A stretch of 64,000 bases of DNA from Rhynchosporium graminicola (taxonomy: Eukaryota; Ascomycota; Leotiomycetes; Helotiales; Ploettnerulaceae): the NCBI GenBank assembly GCA_900074885.1, contig FJUW01000053.1:403524-467523 (forward strand), in the 5' to 3' direction. The notes under the pieces were generated by a model that saw only the letters and a program-made list of their open reading frames with translations, did not search any database and had not been told where the DNA came from. Of this stretch, positions 34,358 through 45,902 are shown piece after piece. Both the position numbers and the translations under genes were made by a program. Position 1 is the stretch's first letter. Every line of letters begins with the position of its first letter.

Positions 34358-35320
34358 TTAATGTCTGGTGGAACCAGAGAGAGATTCGTCACTATCTGGC
34401 GTGGAGTCTTGAAGTAGCTCCCTGTTGCGGCTATTCTGGACAACAGTCGGATCGAGAACTCCGAACCACTTGCCCTTATGCTCCAGACCAATACCTCTGT
34501 ACTGGCCACTCTGATATGGAGTAGAGCCCACAAGAAGGTCTCTGTTACTGCTGTTCTCGATAACTCCGGGACGGCGAACTTCAAATCCCCTGCCAATTTC
34601 TAGAGTGAGTCCCGAAGACGAATCGTCGCGATCGGGGGTGGAGCCTTCGAGAAGGTCTCTGTTCGGGCTTTTCGCGACATCGTTGGGATCGAGAAATCCA
34701 GACCGAATGCTACGGTAGAGATCGGATTTCCCGAGAGGACTATCGTTCCAGCATTTGAAATTATGCCTTTCCACGTAGTGATAAAGTTGATCGATGCTCT
34801 CTCGGAGTTCTGGGCGATGAAGTTGATCATCTTTGGTATCTGCATGGCGAGTCGTATTGTCGACGACCCCTGGGCGACTTTGAATAGGACCGACAATCCC
34901 CTCGGAGGACTGTGCCAATGGATTAGTCACTTGACTGTAGCGAGAATAAAGAAGTGTTTGACTTACTTTGGCATTACGTTCTAGATTCTGGACGCTCACT
35001 CTGCCATGTCGAATCGGCTGAGGCGCAACGATATTTAGGGGGGCCTGTTATAACTTATTAGTCGCTTGATTGACAGTGGCAGGAAAGAACGATCGACGTA
35101 CAGTGTAGGCAATGGTTTGGGGAGCAGCGCTCATTGCAATCGTCGAGGCCGAATCAGTATCAGATGATGCTGACGAAGTAGGAGCAGAAGAAGCAAGCGG
35201 TAATCTATTACTCGAAGGATTGCTCAACACTCGCCCTGTTTGAGGGGCAGACGACGTAGAAGGCATCGGCTGTCTTCGAGGCATTGACGTCGGACGAGGT
35301 AACTTGAGAGCTGCGTACAT
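34358..35320 (-). pseudogene. Repeat-containing hypothetical gene with in-frame stop
   Basis: A frame from ATG 35320 (MYAALKLPRPTSMPRRQP, Ser/Pro/Thr-rich) meets TAA at 35050-35048. The same frame then continues open to a donor (GTAAGT) near 34971, and the following exon runs to TGA/TAA at about 34358. The stop reads TAACAG where CAACAG would give Gln-Gln, consistent with a C-to-T change. The C-terminal part has three imperfect 36-40-residue repeats sharing the pattern NR(D/E)LLxxSTPD, preceded by F-x-x-x-D/R-P; a fourth, also stopped by TAG, lies just past the frame at about 34310-34350. The family is not recognised. Alternatively two short genes. Confidence 0.55.
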
Positions 35321-36208
35321 GGTGGGCTGGAGCTATCGATGATAATATGTGTTTGTATGTGCCGACAGTAATGGAATCGAGTTTTGGAAATGCGAGGAGA
35401 GGAGCTGGGATGGAGAAAATGAGCAGTTTATAAAGGAAAGCTGTGGGAACGAAATTTCCACTAGAAGGTCGGTAAAAAAAAATTATTCGAATATTTCAGT
35501 TCAGATCTCAATAAATCGTTATTACTGGAAAGGTTGGTCTACTTACTAGTATAGATGCCGCGATCTAGTGTGAGCAGGCTTTATTTTCGGTAACGGTACA
35601 AGCGGATGAGACGCTATTCTATACTAGGCAGCTAGTCAATACTCTGTTTGCAAAATCAAATACATTTCCCAACCCTCGATACCCGGGTATGACGTCGACC
35701 ATGCCACAAAGATATATAATGACACTGCTTGGAGCTCCGTTTTTGTAATGGCTGCGGCATGTTTACAACAATTTTAATCCTGGAATAATTCTGTCATGTA
35801 GCGCTAAAGATGGACGAAATTTTGTTGCCATTGATTTAGAACTGGAGTTGGGCCAGCGCATACTTTAAGAGAAATCATGGCTCGGAGGAAAGAAATATCT
35901 AGTCTTTCCTCCACAGGGTGATTTTGCAGGAGTTCAATATGCACAAGTAAATACGAATAGACTTTCATTCCATTTGTACCTAATTACGCATGTCGCACAA
36001 AACGTGCGTGCTTTACCCATCCCGTGTTGAGTTGTCAAATCAGAAACAAACACCTCAATTGTGCTGTGACATCCATCGTTCCTATCTATCTGCTGTCGAT
36101 TGTGCTTTCCTCCCGTACAAGACCATTCCACATCCCGCGAAACAGGAAGAGTGGTGAAGACTCGTGGCTAGAGCTAGACAGTCTATTTTCATTTATTAGT
36201 TTAGCACA
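35321..36208. other. Gene-free interval
   Basis: AT-rich in the middle; no motif-bearing frame. It separates the repeat pseudogene from the 3' end of the next 2EXR gene. Confidence 0.45.
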
Positions 36209-37135
36209 CTATACAAACTCTTCGTTCTTTAATCTTACCTCAATGGTCATAAATCTTTGAAACTCTTGCTCGGTAATCCTCTTGACGTCCAGCATAGGCT
36301 TGTCTTTGCGTGCCTGAGTTAAGTCACGAGTAACACAACTGATGGCCCAATCCATCTCCTGGTCCTGATTGTGGTATCCGGACAACGCTGCATAAAACTT
36401 AACAGATACCAGGTTCTTGCAACCAAGGATCAATCTCTTAGTCGTCATAAGATGGAAAACGTCACTGACAGCCAGGACCATCAACTTCACCTTCTCTTCC
36501 AAGGGCACTTTCTTCGCAGAGGAATGAAGAGGAATGACAAAGTTGAATCTCTCTTCCTCTTTAACGTTCGCAAAAAGAGTGAAAAGAGTGAACGCACGAG
36601 GGAAGACAAGAGTGTCGACCTTCCAGTTGATATAACTTGGAAAACCAGAGATTTCATGTTTGAAAGACAGATCGAAATACGTTAAGCCAACAGACCTCGA
36701 ATCTGCACAGGCGTGGAGGATAGCAGGAACCTTGGAGGGATTTTGAAGCCGATAGAGATGTCCTTCTTTGTAATCGATCACAACTGCTCGTGGCAAATCA
36801 GCCGCAGAGTTCCAGATCATCAGCTGGATTTCTTTTGAAAGCTCGGCAAAGACGGTGAAGAAGACGCATGTATGTAGCTTGGTCTTGGGGAAGTCGATAA
36901 TCACGGATCCGGTAATCCTGGATTCAGTTATTGTGGTATCAGTCATCTCGGAGTCCTTCGTCGTGGAGCCGGCAATCGTGGTGTTGGTCATCGTGGAGTC
37001 CATCGTATTGGATCTTGAAATCGTGGAGTCGGTCACAGTGGAGGTAGCTTCAGCAGCTGTAACACGGTAAGAGGGTTCGTCCATGTCCAGATACCGATAT
37101 CTAGGTTGAATGCCATACATCCACTTGTCCTCCAC
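36209..37135 (-). CDS. 2EXR-domain protein with Ser/Thr repeat leader, 308 aa
   Basis: A continuous frame from ATG 37135 with no intron. Residues about 30-80 are an imperfect repeat of roughly nine residues (variants of STVTDSTIS / TTIAGSTTKD / TTITESRITG), visible in the DNA as a short minisatellite of GTGGAGTC-like units. The domain follows: VFAELSKEIQLMIWNSA near residues 95-111, with EIQ in place of ExR, then LPRAVVIDY, HACADSRSVGLTYF and YINWKVDTLVF. The C-terminal third is typical for the array. It appears intact. The leader length may vary between strains because of the repeat. Confidence 0.78.
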   Translation of the reverse strand: MEDKWMYGIQPRYRYLDMDEPSYRVTAAEATSTVTDSTISRSNTMDSTMTNTTIAGSTTKDSEMTDTTITESRITGSVIIDFPKTKLHTCVFFTVFAELSKEIQLMIWNSAADLPRAVVIDYKEGHLYRLQNPSKVPAILHACADSRSVGLTYFDLSFKHEISGFPSYINWKVDTLVFPRAFTLFTLFANVKEEERFNFVIPLHSSAKKVPLEEKVKLMVLAVSDVFHLMTTKRLILGCKNLVSVKFYAALSGYHNQDQEMDWAISCVTRDLTQARKDKPMLDVKRITEQEFQRFMTIEVRLKNEEFV

Positions 37136-39061
37136 AGGGCACCAATGCTCGACTGGAAGAATGCTACGAAGAGGCTGTCAGCAATCTCAATTCAGATGGT
37201 TTCTCGAGCTTAACTCGCTTGCTGGAGCTGGTTTGTTTACCTTGCATCTTCCAGAGGCATGTTGGGTGAGAAGCCGATTGCAGACATCATCGAGGACCGC
37301 AGCCGACAATTGATAGCTCTTGGCTTTAATAGATCTGTCTTAGGTTGTTTGACGAACTGGTTGAATCTATGTTCGAGGAGGTTGGGTTTCGAGCAAAGCG
37401 CGTCGGAATTTTCGAATTGGCCTCACGCTGCCAAGGCTCGCTTAAGTCTTACGCTAACGTCAAGGGACGTGTCAATAATTATAGGGGGTATTGATAGATA
37501 CAGACCTACGTCGTGAAGATACTAGACGAGGTATATGAAGGAAATTAAGATCCACGATTCCTTCCACAAGCATGTTATGTGTTGATAGAATAGCTGACAA
37601 AGAATTCTCACCCCTAGGAAGGAAACCAGATATCTGTAGATGTCAACAAAGAAGTTGCCCTGGGAACAGCACTACTATATATTTTTCTAGCAACATGTCA
37701 TGGCTATCAATTGCTCGAGGAAATCTCTCGCCAGCTTCAGTTTTATAAACCTTATTTGTTAACATTCTCTTTTCCTTGATTATGCGGCCTCCTCCAGCCG
37801 CGGCAGCTTCCAGCAACTTATGAACAGAGAAAGTGACTCTTCGGAGTCCTTCTTGTCTATGAATACTCTACAATGATGCAGCTACCCCAAGAGTTGGTTT
37901 TTGGAGGGGTAGTAGCAGAGAAATCAACGTTATATATATCTAAGAATAGCCCTAACTCGACGAAGGTGCGAAAATACGAGACGGATTAAACAAACCCAAT
38001 CCGGGAAGATTGTGGCTTGGATATGCTACAGAATACAGAATAGCTGCCAATCTTTGCTCTTTGTTGGAAGTCCTGAATGTTACCTCAGCAAGCGGCTTGT
38101 AATCTTTCTTTTCTTGATTGAAAGTTATCGTGGTGCAGAAAGCACATGCGTGTTCCTATATTTTGTGACTCACTCCTGATGTGTTGTCAACCTGAGCAAA
38201 TTTCATCAGGGTATCGAGGAGAATTTCCATTCAAAAACTAACTTCTTTTTATAAGATAAGACTCACGAGTAATTCATACCCCCAATATTCATTGCTGGCC
38301 TAGTTGTAACGGGGTTGAGGTTAGGCTCACACTAACTACGCCATCTGGACCAAAAGATCACAATATTCAGCGCACGCTGAACACGCCTAACACCGTACAT
38401 ATACAACCGACTATCACGTGCCCATTACACTAGTTCAGGTAGCTTAGAAGCCTGGTGGTGAGTTGAGTGGAAATGCAGGCTACTAAGAGATTTATTTGTT
38501 GATAAGGTCACAATTTTGACTTCATATGAAAAATCTCTCCACAGATATAACATCAATCACGACTGCTATAGCACCAGAATATAGACTGACAACGGAATTT
38601 ATTGACTCCAATCCATCGAAATATATGCCCACATAGTCTTAAGCCCCAGTGCGAAGACTTCCCGCTCCTCTGAATGCTGTTCTATAACAAAAAGCCATTG
38701 GGTATCCGCTTTAAATTCCAAACGCATATCCTACCAGATTCAACAAGACCAACGAAAGCTGTACAGCGCTTCTTGTCGCAGCAAGCAATCCTGACCTTTA
38801 GATCCCAGACTCTCTCTTTTAATTGTCAGTATGGGCATCGAAGAGATCAATAGCGGGATGGATTGAACCAGGATGATGAATCAGAGGCCATGAACACGAT
38901 GTTCTGACGCGGTAGGGACCTTAGGAGTGGCAGATCGGCATTTCTTACCCGGACATCCTTCCAGCCATCTTCAACTGCATCTCTTATAACTTTCTCCCGA
39001 GCCGCCACTGTTGAATGTGGTGTGCTTCTTGCTCAGATTGGCTCCTCCATGATGAGTGTAT
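37136..39061. other. Gene-free interval containing a solo LTR
   Basis: No supported gene. A 125-bp solo LTR with target-site duplication lies at 38305-38429. The surrounding DNA is AT-rich without motif-bearing frames. Confidence 0.5.
38305..38429 (+). mobile_element. Solo LTR, 125 bp, with 5-bp target-site duplication
   Basis: The element begins TGTAACGGGG and ends CCCATTACA, so it has TG...CA ends and imperfect terminal inverted repeats (TGTAAC/TGG...). It is flanked by CTAGT on both sides (38300-38304 and 38430-38434), a 5-bp target-site duplication typical of LTR retrotransposons. A copy of identical length lies at 60913-61037 in front of a gag/protease region, which supports an LTR rather than a MITE. 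It is most likely left by recombination between the two LTRs of one insertion. Confidence 0.85.
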
Positions 39062-39737
39062 CTACCCAGCAAACGCCTTGATCAGTGCGTATAGGTCCTC
39101 GTATTTTTGAACGGGTGCAGCTAGCACCACATTCTTGGGTCCATTATTGTTGAATGCAGCCACAATGTTCTCCTCATTTCCTCGACCCCGGTGCTCAGAG
39201 GCTCCCACTGGTTCCAGTAATGACACCAGGGCAGCAGCATCCTCGAAGAACAATGTTTTCTTGTCGAAGTTAAAGTGCAAGCTGATATAGCGGAGACGGA
39301 AACCAGTGATATGATGAGGGGTCTGTGACCAAGCGGTCAATGTTATGTGAGAGTCCCGCCAAGGGTGAGACCCAAATACGGGCCTCCGCGCAGAGGACGG
39401 TCTCGTATGTACACTCATACGTGAGATGATCCATTACTGCAAGCATGAAGTCATCGGAGAAGATCTTGACGACGCGGCATATATGGAGGGTTTGAAGGCA
39501 AACTAGGCGCTGCAACTCCATAGGCATACGAGACCACGGGTGGAAGGTTGTCACGGGTCCCAGTTCTCTGGTTGCATTTGTTGCTGGATGGAATACTTCA
39601 GGTACAGTGATTAGTATGATTTGCCATCTAGCTCTCAGCCTACGGAAGCGATCTTCGGCGATTCGACGGGCAGCTTCCAATGCGCCCCGCTGAGCAAGCG
39701 CGAGGTTCGCGAGGTCCCCGTTTGCAGGCTGAAGCAT
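39062..39737 (-). pseudogene. 2EXR-domain gene with a frameshift
   Basis: The first frame (ATG 39737) gives an Ala/Arg-rich leader, then FHPWSRMPMELQRLVCLQTL, HICRVVKIF and the second motif VLCAEARIW near 39370. From there the expected continuation, FRLRYISLHFNFDKKTLFFED, lies in another frame that runs to the stop at 39062. The two frames overlap over 39270-39418 and no intron fits, so a one-base indel near 39375 is the simplest explanation. ELQ replaces ExR in the first motif, as in other decayed members. A sequencing or assembly error is the alternative. Confidence 0.65.
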
Positions 39738-40428
39738 GCTAGAAAGGATAAATTAGTTGTTGAGGATTCAAAGAAGCAGACAATCACTCACCCTGCTTTA
39801 TGGCATTTTGCCGTTGGTTCGAAGTGTTAAGAAATCAGTATGAAATGAATCTTCGAAAGGGAGGATCTTTAGAACGTTGTGTGGCACTAGCGTGGTCGCT
39901 TCCAAAGCCACTAGCTGCCAAAGGCCAGTTCAGGCATCTAATCAAAAGAGAACTTCATCTTCAAGTTTTCCACCTCTCAAACTGCGAGATAATATGTAGA
40001 GTGTCGCCATCCTACAGTCCCTAATATGATCTATTGCAGTTACAGATGTCCAAGTAAAGGACTGTGACCTGGTAGATCGCATATCTGAAGCCAGGTTTAG
40101 AAGCTCAAAGATAATCAATGAAGCTCAATAAAATTTCAGTTTGCTACAGTGTGTGGAAGAAGTTCATTATTTATTAACTTGGTGAGGGAACTTCTTCTAT
40201 CTTCTCCATCAAGAGTTTCCTTGCCACTATATGAGTTTGACTCGCAAATTTTCTTTCGGTGAAAATAGCCCTCCCTGAAACTTCTCTGATACTCTCTGAT
40301 TAATGCAACTATCTGGAAAGTGAAATCCCGCAACCTTGCAGATTCAGGAGTCAAATCATCGTCTCACTCTAGCAGAGAATCTTGGTAGTGTCAATAAACT
40401 CCGCAAAAGTACAAAGGCCTTGACTACT
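39738..40428. other. Intergenic interval
   Basis: A 72-codon minus-strand frame (40354-40136) has no motif and could be a tail of the next gene or chance. Nothing else seen. Confidence 0.4.
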
Positions 40429-41199
40429 TCAAACACCAGTACCTCTCTTGCCTGGCCGGACAATACTCTCTATTTGCTGAAGTTGCAGCGAATCAACCCT
40501 TGGCAGCTTGTAGACTTTTTCAATAGAAGGCTCTGGAATCAAGTTTGCCTCTCGGTTTGTAGCAGCCATAAGCTCCTCATACTCGTGACTCTTCGACCAG
40601 TTTCCCTCCAAAAGTGACTTGAGTCTCGCATCACTGCCTGTATCACGCCAGGAGCGACCGCTCGCCTCGTTGGTTCTGTGAGCGAAGGTATCCAGTTCGT
40701 GGAAGTGTGCGATGATTGACAAACTGGCAAAGTCCACTCGGAACTCCTCGTCGATTCCCATGAAGCGTAGCTGTTGCTCGAGCTTCTTCCAGGAAGAGCA
40801 TCTTGAATTGGCATGCATAGCTTGGAAAGCGAGCAAAGAGTAGAAGAAGAGCCCATCCTTGGCATAATTGAAATAGACCGGCATGTTATTCAAGGGACCG
40901 CTGAAAGACAGATGGTAAATATTTGTAGCTGCGGCCCGAGTTTCGGTGTTGACGTGGAGAAGAGCTGGAACAGGAAGTCTAGTAAACTTGACGGGGCTGT
41001 TGTATTTAGGGTTATGTTGCTTGCGTGAGCGAGCGATGACTTGTCCAGCATGGTATACCACGAAGGTACGTTGATCGGTGCCATCGATAGCAGTCTCGAT
41101 GATTTGTAGACGGAGTTCCTTTGGCAACTTGGGGAAGATGGTGAAGTCGAGAAGCGGCTCCTCTGTAGTAATAGCGGTTTCGGGAGCTGGAGACGACAT
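40429..41199 (-). CDS. 2EXR-domain protein, 256 aa
   Basis: Continuous frame, ATG 41199. The first motif is FTIFPKLPKELRLQIIETA, with ELR at residues 28-30. The second is LLHVNTETRAAATNIYHLSF, with ETR at 86-88. The mid-block is MPVYFNYAKDGLFF. A C-terminal region rich in charged residues ends GKRGTGV. A weak donor near the stop could allow one more exon, but the joined sequence stops at once, so I keep the simple frame. All three family blocks are intact; one of the best-preserved copies. Confidence 0.85.
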   Translation of the reverse strand: MSSPAPETAITTEEPLLDFTIFPKLPKELRLQIIETAIDGTDQRTFVVYHAGQVIARSRKQHNPKYNSPVKFTRLPVPALLHVNTETRAAATNIYHLSFSGPLNNMPVYFNYAKDGLFFYSLLAFQAMHANSRCSSWKKLEQQLRFMGIDEEFRVDFASLSIIAHFHELDTFAHRTNEASGRSWRDTGSDARLKSLLEGNWSKSHEYEELMAATNREANLIPEPSIEKVYKLPRVDSLQLQQIESIVRPGKRGTGV

Positions 41200-42319
41200 T
41201 GTGGATATTGAAGTCGCCAGATTGTGCAGATTTCGAAGCTCAGGCCTGTCACGGAGAAGTGATTAGCAAAGGGTCGCAATATGGATCAGATCGCCCTTCC
41301 ACGGTCTAAACTTGGGACTGAGGCACGAATGTGCTCAAGCTTCAAGATGATCCAGGGCGTACATACGAAGCAAGTATGCATTGACAGTTTTGGATGAGGA
41401 AGGAGAATTGGGGCTGCGTCTAAGAATTCTCGAGATTACAAGAGGTCACGATTAGGTTGGGGTTTGTTCTATATTAAGGTGAAGTCATGTCACGAGACTC
41501 GAGATTGCGCGCGGGACAGGTGAGGCTTCCAACAAAATCATACAAGGTCCACGACAATCAAAGTTTCATTCACTGTTTCAGGTCTCCTTCAATATTCTTT
41601 CTTTCGAGAAGATTCCATTACGATGCTAAGACTGAAGTAAAGCTAGGAAGGTCCCCATCAATGCCGACATCCTCTTTTGGGTGATATCCTGAAGCCTTCA
41701 TTTATATTCAGTACGTTTGCAATACTTCAAAATCAACTATGAATATCCAGGCATGTACGGTCTACTTCTCTACCCTTCAGTTGTCAAGGGTCTGACTCGT
41801 TCCTTGGTGCAGTACACAATCGGTGGAGAGATAAAGTCGGATCCCAGTGAAGTCGTTAGGCGTAACTTTCCAGAGGTGGTCAAATCTCCAGCCTACTCGA
41901 ACCACCTGCCAAAGACAGGAGAAATTTGTGGAAACTGAGAACAACTATGGTCAAGTGACTCAAGTCAGGTGGGATGTGGCATATATTTTGCTCCGATGAA
42001 ACTAAGTCCACAAGCTGGACTACTCTTGGTGTCTGAACTAAAGACAGATCCCGGCGTTGTCACTTAAAAATCTTAATCTATTTACTTTTCCTCCTGTAAT
42101 AATCGAGGTAGAGCATGAGAGGGGAAGAAGGCCTCCAGAGCCTTCGGAGAAGCCTTTAAATACTGCCTTGGCTCCAGTCGATGTAGACCAGACGACCGCA
42201 GAGTCGATTTTAGTACACAACAGAGTATTGCGACAGAGTGTGGTACTTAGACCCGTTGCAGGCCTACCAGCACGCAAGTCAGCGAATACTCCCTTCTTCA
42301 TCTGGGAAAGGAGTATATT
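41200..42319. other. Gene-free interval
   Basis: Overlapping short frames on both strands (42038-42323) lack motifs. No feature is supported. Confidence 0.45.
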
Positions 42320-42619
42320 TTAGGCAAAATCTAAAACCCTTTCACAGTTGAAGGTAGTTTTCAAATACCTGAAGCCTTGCTGGGACTGTGCAGATATCTT
42401 TGCGCTTGTTAATTCTGTCGCCATTTCCCAGATATATCCCTCGAATTCTGTCCATATCACGAACCCATCTAGTCCTATTCTAATATTCCGAGGCTTATAT
42501 TCAAGTCGGCTCCATATGGCTGTGCGGAATTTGCTAGGTTTTTCGGGGAATTTGTGAATTGAAAGAGAGGTTCTTGCGTTTTGGTCCTCCGGATTAGCTG
42601 GGCACAAGTGTTTTTTCAA
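42320..42619 (-). pseudogene. 2EXR-domain fragment
   Basis: A 99-codon frame contains HKFPEKPSKFRTAIWSRLEY followed by KPRNIRIGLDG. This mirrors the family pattern FPxLPxExRxxIW...PRxxxI with substitutions at the key positions (LP to KP, ExR to KFR). The rest of the domain is missing. It is best read as a decayed remnant. Confidence 0.5.
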
Positions 42620-45036
42620 GACATGATAAGCAGTTCTCGGACAACTATCTCAACCAAGGTGTTTTGCCGAATCCACCCGAGAACGGATTGGTAACAGTTG
42701 AGATAAGGGCTAGATTGGTGCGATCCGCCTGGTATATACTTTGAGGAAGTAAGTATGCTGATTGTTGGAAAATAGGTTGTCTCGACATTTCGCTTTTGAT
42801 GGAAATATGGCGATGCCTCGAAGCCAGATCTAAAGCCACGTAGCGAGACTGATCTTGACTGTGGATGGGATGTTGACCGTGCAGGGATCCAAGCAAACAA
42901 GACTACAACTGCGGATACCTTGTATCCTTCAATTTATTTCTTGCTGCCTCTCATTAATCTCGAAAGCGCGCGTAAATTGAGTGTATGAGCAGAGAAATTC
43001 TGTAACTTCTGCCTCTTCTTCAACGCTTTCCGGAAAATGATAGTCAAGGCTGTGGGCACCTGCAAAATTTCCCCTTTCGCAGGTTTTGAGCTTTAGCAGA
43101 GTAGACAGAGGATAGAAACGAGATCCAGGAGGAGAGCGAGCATCATATTCTCTGTTTACAGTAATAGATAGGTAGCTTTGTAGGTACAAAGTTCCTGAGG
43201 AACATACTTCGGATCCAGCAAGAAACCCAAACTGATGATAATTATTAACTAAAGGTGGTGAGGAAAGAGAAGAGAGGAAAGAGAAGAGAATAAAACCACC
43301 CTTTGGGCGTTTGAGAGCATTAAAGATTTCAGAGCAGAGGATATGAAGACATGAATTACCCTTATGAGTATCTATCCCTCGTACAAACCTCATTAAGTTT
43401 ACAAGCAAGATATCACGCCTGCGTTCCGCTTGGGGATGTCAAGCTCAAACAATTGTACCAAAGATAAGCAAACTACAGGAATAACCTAAAGAAACACTTG
43501 AAGCTATAGTACCAAGGATTAATTGTTTCTCAAACTGGCAAGCTGCAAGTGAAACTAGACAAAGGAACTTAAATCAATAGCATTCAAAAGTGACCACCTC
43601 TTTATCCCGAGAGACATCATGGGTTGTGCGGGAATGAGGCATAGAATTGATAGAACAACGCAATACCGCAAGCTAAAGTCTATAGATCACAAGCAGACCA
43701 CTTCAATCAAGGCAAAAGAAGAGAAGATAAACAGGAACAAATAAATTTTCATCATATTCGGCCACTTCGATTCAAGGTAGTCACAATTCTCCCGTCAGGA
43801 TACCAAATCGGAGATACCTCCATGACGAGTCCAGTACTCAGAAGATGAATCCATGAAATCAATCGAGATGAACAATCCGCAGGTATATCCCCTCTATTCA
43901 CGCCCATCTGCAAGCCACGTAACTCTGAAACCTCTTTCAGCTATTTAAAAATATCGACGATCTTAGCACAGACCTAGGGAAATGTTTGAATATTTTAGTG
44001 CTGTGCCATCCCAGCCGGAATAATCTTGGCTAAAGCTTAACTAAACAACCATCTTGCAGAGGCGCTGGTGGCTTGAGCAACTGTGGATAGAGAGTTGTCG
44101 AGCTTCCTATTACTTTCTCAAAATATGCCGGATGAAAGCATCGATACCGAGAACAAGACTGATGCTCGTCCAGGAGCCTAGTAAAATGCTATGAATGACA
44201 TCCGACTTCGCAAAGACTGTAGCTTTCCTCACATGATTAGGTACCAATGGAGTCAAGCATGTGTGGAAGGTAGCTGCATGATACTATAAGACAGACCTAC
44301 GGGTTAAGAAGAGGACTTTCGACGTTGAAACAAACGGAGGGAACTACCCAAGACAGCATGTTGGCTCTTTCCAAACATGAACTAAGAGATGCCCACACTA
44401 TTGAGTTGAGAAACACATGTGATCTTGCAGCTTGTTGGAGTGCTCCGCTGAACCATTTCTCCAACCCACCAGATTTAAGATCACTATTCTTGCCGTGACT
44501 CACGATATCAGACATCGAGATACCGATGGGCTTCACAGCATTCATGAACTCTGACGGAGTGGCACTCGTTGAAGAAACTTTGGCAACGTAGAGATGATCT
44601 TTTCAAAGATCATATCTTCATACGAATGGTAGGAGGCAGCAAGATATTGGCCAATAACAACAATCGGCCACTGAAACGTTTACATCACTCTCGACACATT
44701 CGAATCATTCAATCCCACACGCGCGAGGAGGCATCAACGTCAAGTAGCAACATTTCCATTATTTCGGTACTGTTTCTTGCCTCATCGTGGCTTCCACTCT
44801 CCCACTTATTCTTCAACAAATCTCTCCAGGCCATCGCCTACCAAAATTCCATCATTGCGTCTCCGCACTTTTTCTTTCGCACTCATGCACTAATCCCAGA
44901 AATATCTTGTCTTACTGAACTCACCATCTCCCCGGACTTACAATGGGACCAGCCACACCTGCGCGGATCATCGATGTACCTATCTCTCGTCAGCAAGTTG
45001 CCCTCTAAGCTTCAGTCTCAAAATCATCATACTTGA
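42620..45036. other. Gene-poor interval
   Basis: Several open frames (42929-43408 minus, 159 codons; 44297-44545 minus; 44569-45036 plus) lack recognisable motifs or proper starts. They may be relics or chance, and I do not call genes here. Confidence 0.4.
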
Positions 45037-45902
45037 CTATCCCTGATATTTCAACTTCAACGCTCCCTCCGTCACAATCTCGACCTCGCTCGCTTCCCAC
45101 TTCTTTCCCCGGTCGACGCCACGGAAAGCAATCTGCCGATGCAGAGTCACCAAGTCCTTGATATCTGCCTTCCCCAATGTGACTGGGGCTGTCGAAGGGA
45201 CCAGCGCCCAGTACATTGGGGGCTCGGCGACGAACAATTGTTTGAGACTGGTGAACTCGGCATTTGTTTGAATGGCGAGGTTGACTAGTGCTCGAGAATT
45301 GTACGTGGGAGTCGGTGCTGGGAGAACCAAGCTCTTGATTCGGTCGAATTCGATTTGGTTGTCTCCAGTCATTCGTGCCATTGTTGAAAATGTCATCCAG
45401 ACTGGGACGCTGAGGAATGCCAGGACATCAATGTTGAAATTGATGTACACTTTAAGATAAGTTAGCACATGAATATCAACGTCACTTGGGTTTTCTGGGT
45501 TAAGCAACAACTCGATTCCCTGCCAGCCATAGCCGGACGAAGATGCGAGAAATACTGGGTTTGCTTACCTGGATTCAACAGTACATTCTCGAATACCTGG
45601 TGGTACTTCTTCAAGAAGAATTCTCGTGACTCATGCGAGATGGAGAGGAGGATGAGAGGAGCGTTGAAGCATCCAACTGATGATCGGACCATGATGAGAT
45701 GGTTCGCTGCTGTCTGGCTCCCTGCTTCTGCCACCCTCCTCTCCACGATCTCCAGGATCCTCGGTCCTGGTAGCAACAGATCAAAGATCTCGTACTTCAA
45801 CTCCAGAGAGAGTTCTGCGAACTTCTGGAAGTCGCTTGCCCCCGCCGTTGGTACGATCGAGTCCATCTTGTCTTCGCTGAGAGTGCTCTCAGTTTTCTGC
45901 AA
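45037..45902 (-). CDS. 2EXR-domain protein, two exons, about 248 aa
   Basis: Exon 1 is 45902-45569 and exon 2 is 45449-45037, across a 119-bp intron with donor GTAAGC, branch GTGCTAAC and acceptor TTAAAG. Splicing yields LNPVYINFNIDVLAF, the family mid-block, which neither frame alone provides. The first motif is QKFAELSLELKYEIFDLLLPGPRILEI, with ELK in place of ExR; the second is ISHESREFFLKKY. A second ATG 12 codons in (45866) is a possible start. The C-terminal part ends with a charged segment (EVEIVTEGALKLKYQG). Intact by this model. Confidence 0.8.

Noticed and set aside
42929..43408. 159-codon minus-strand frame
   Set aside because: No recognised motif or family link; composition not clearly coding.
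44569..45036. 155-codon plus-strand frame
   Set aside because: Starts with a non-ATG codon and shows no domain; likely chance.
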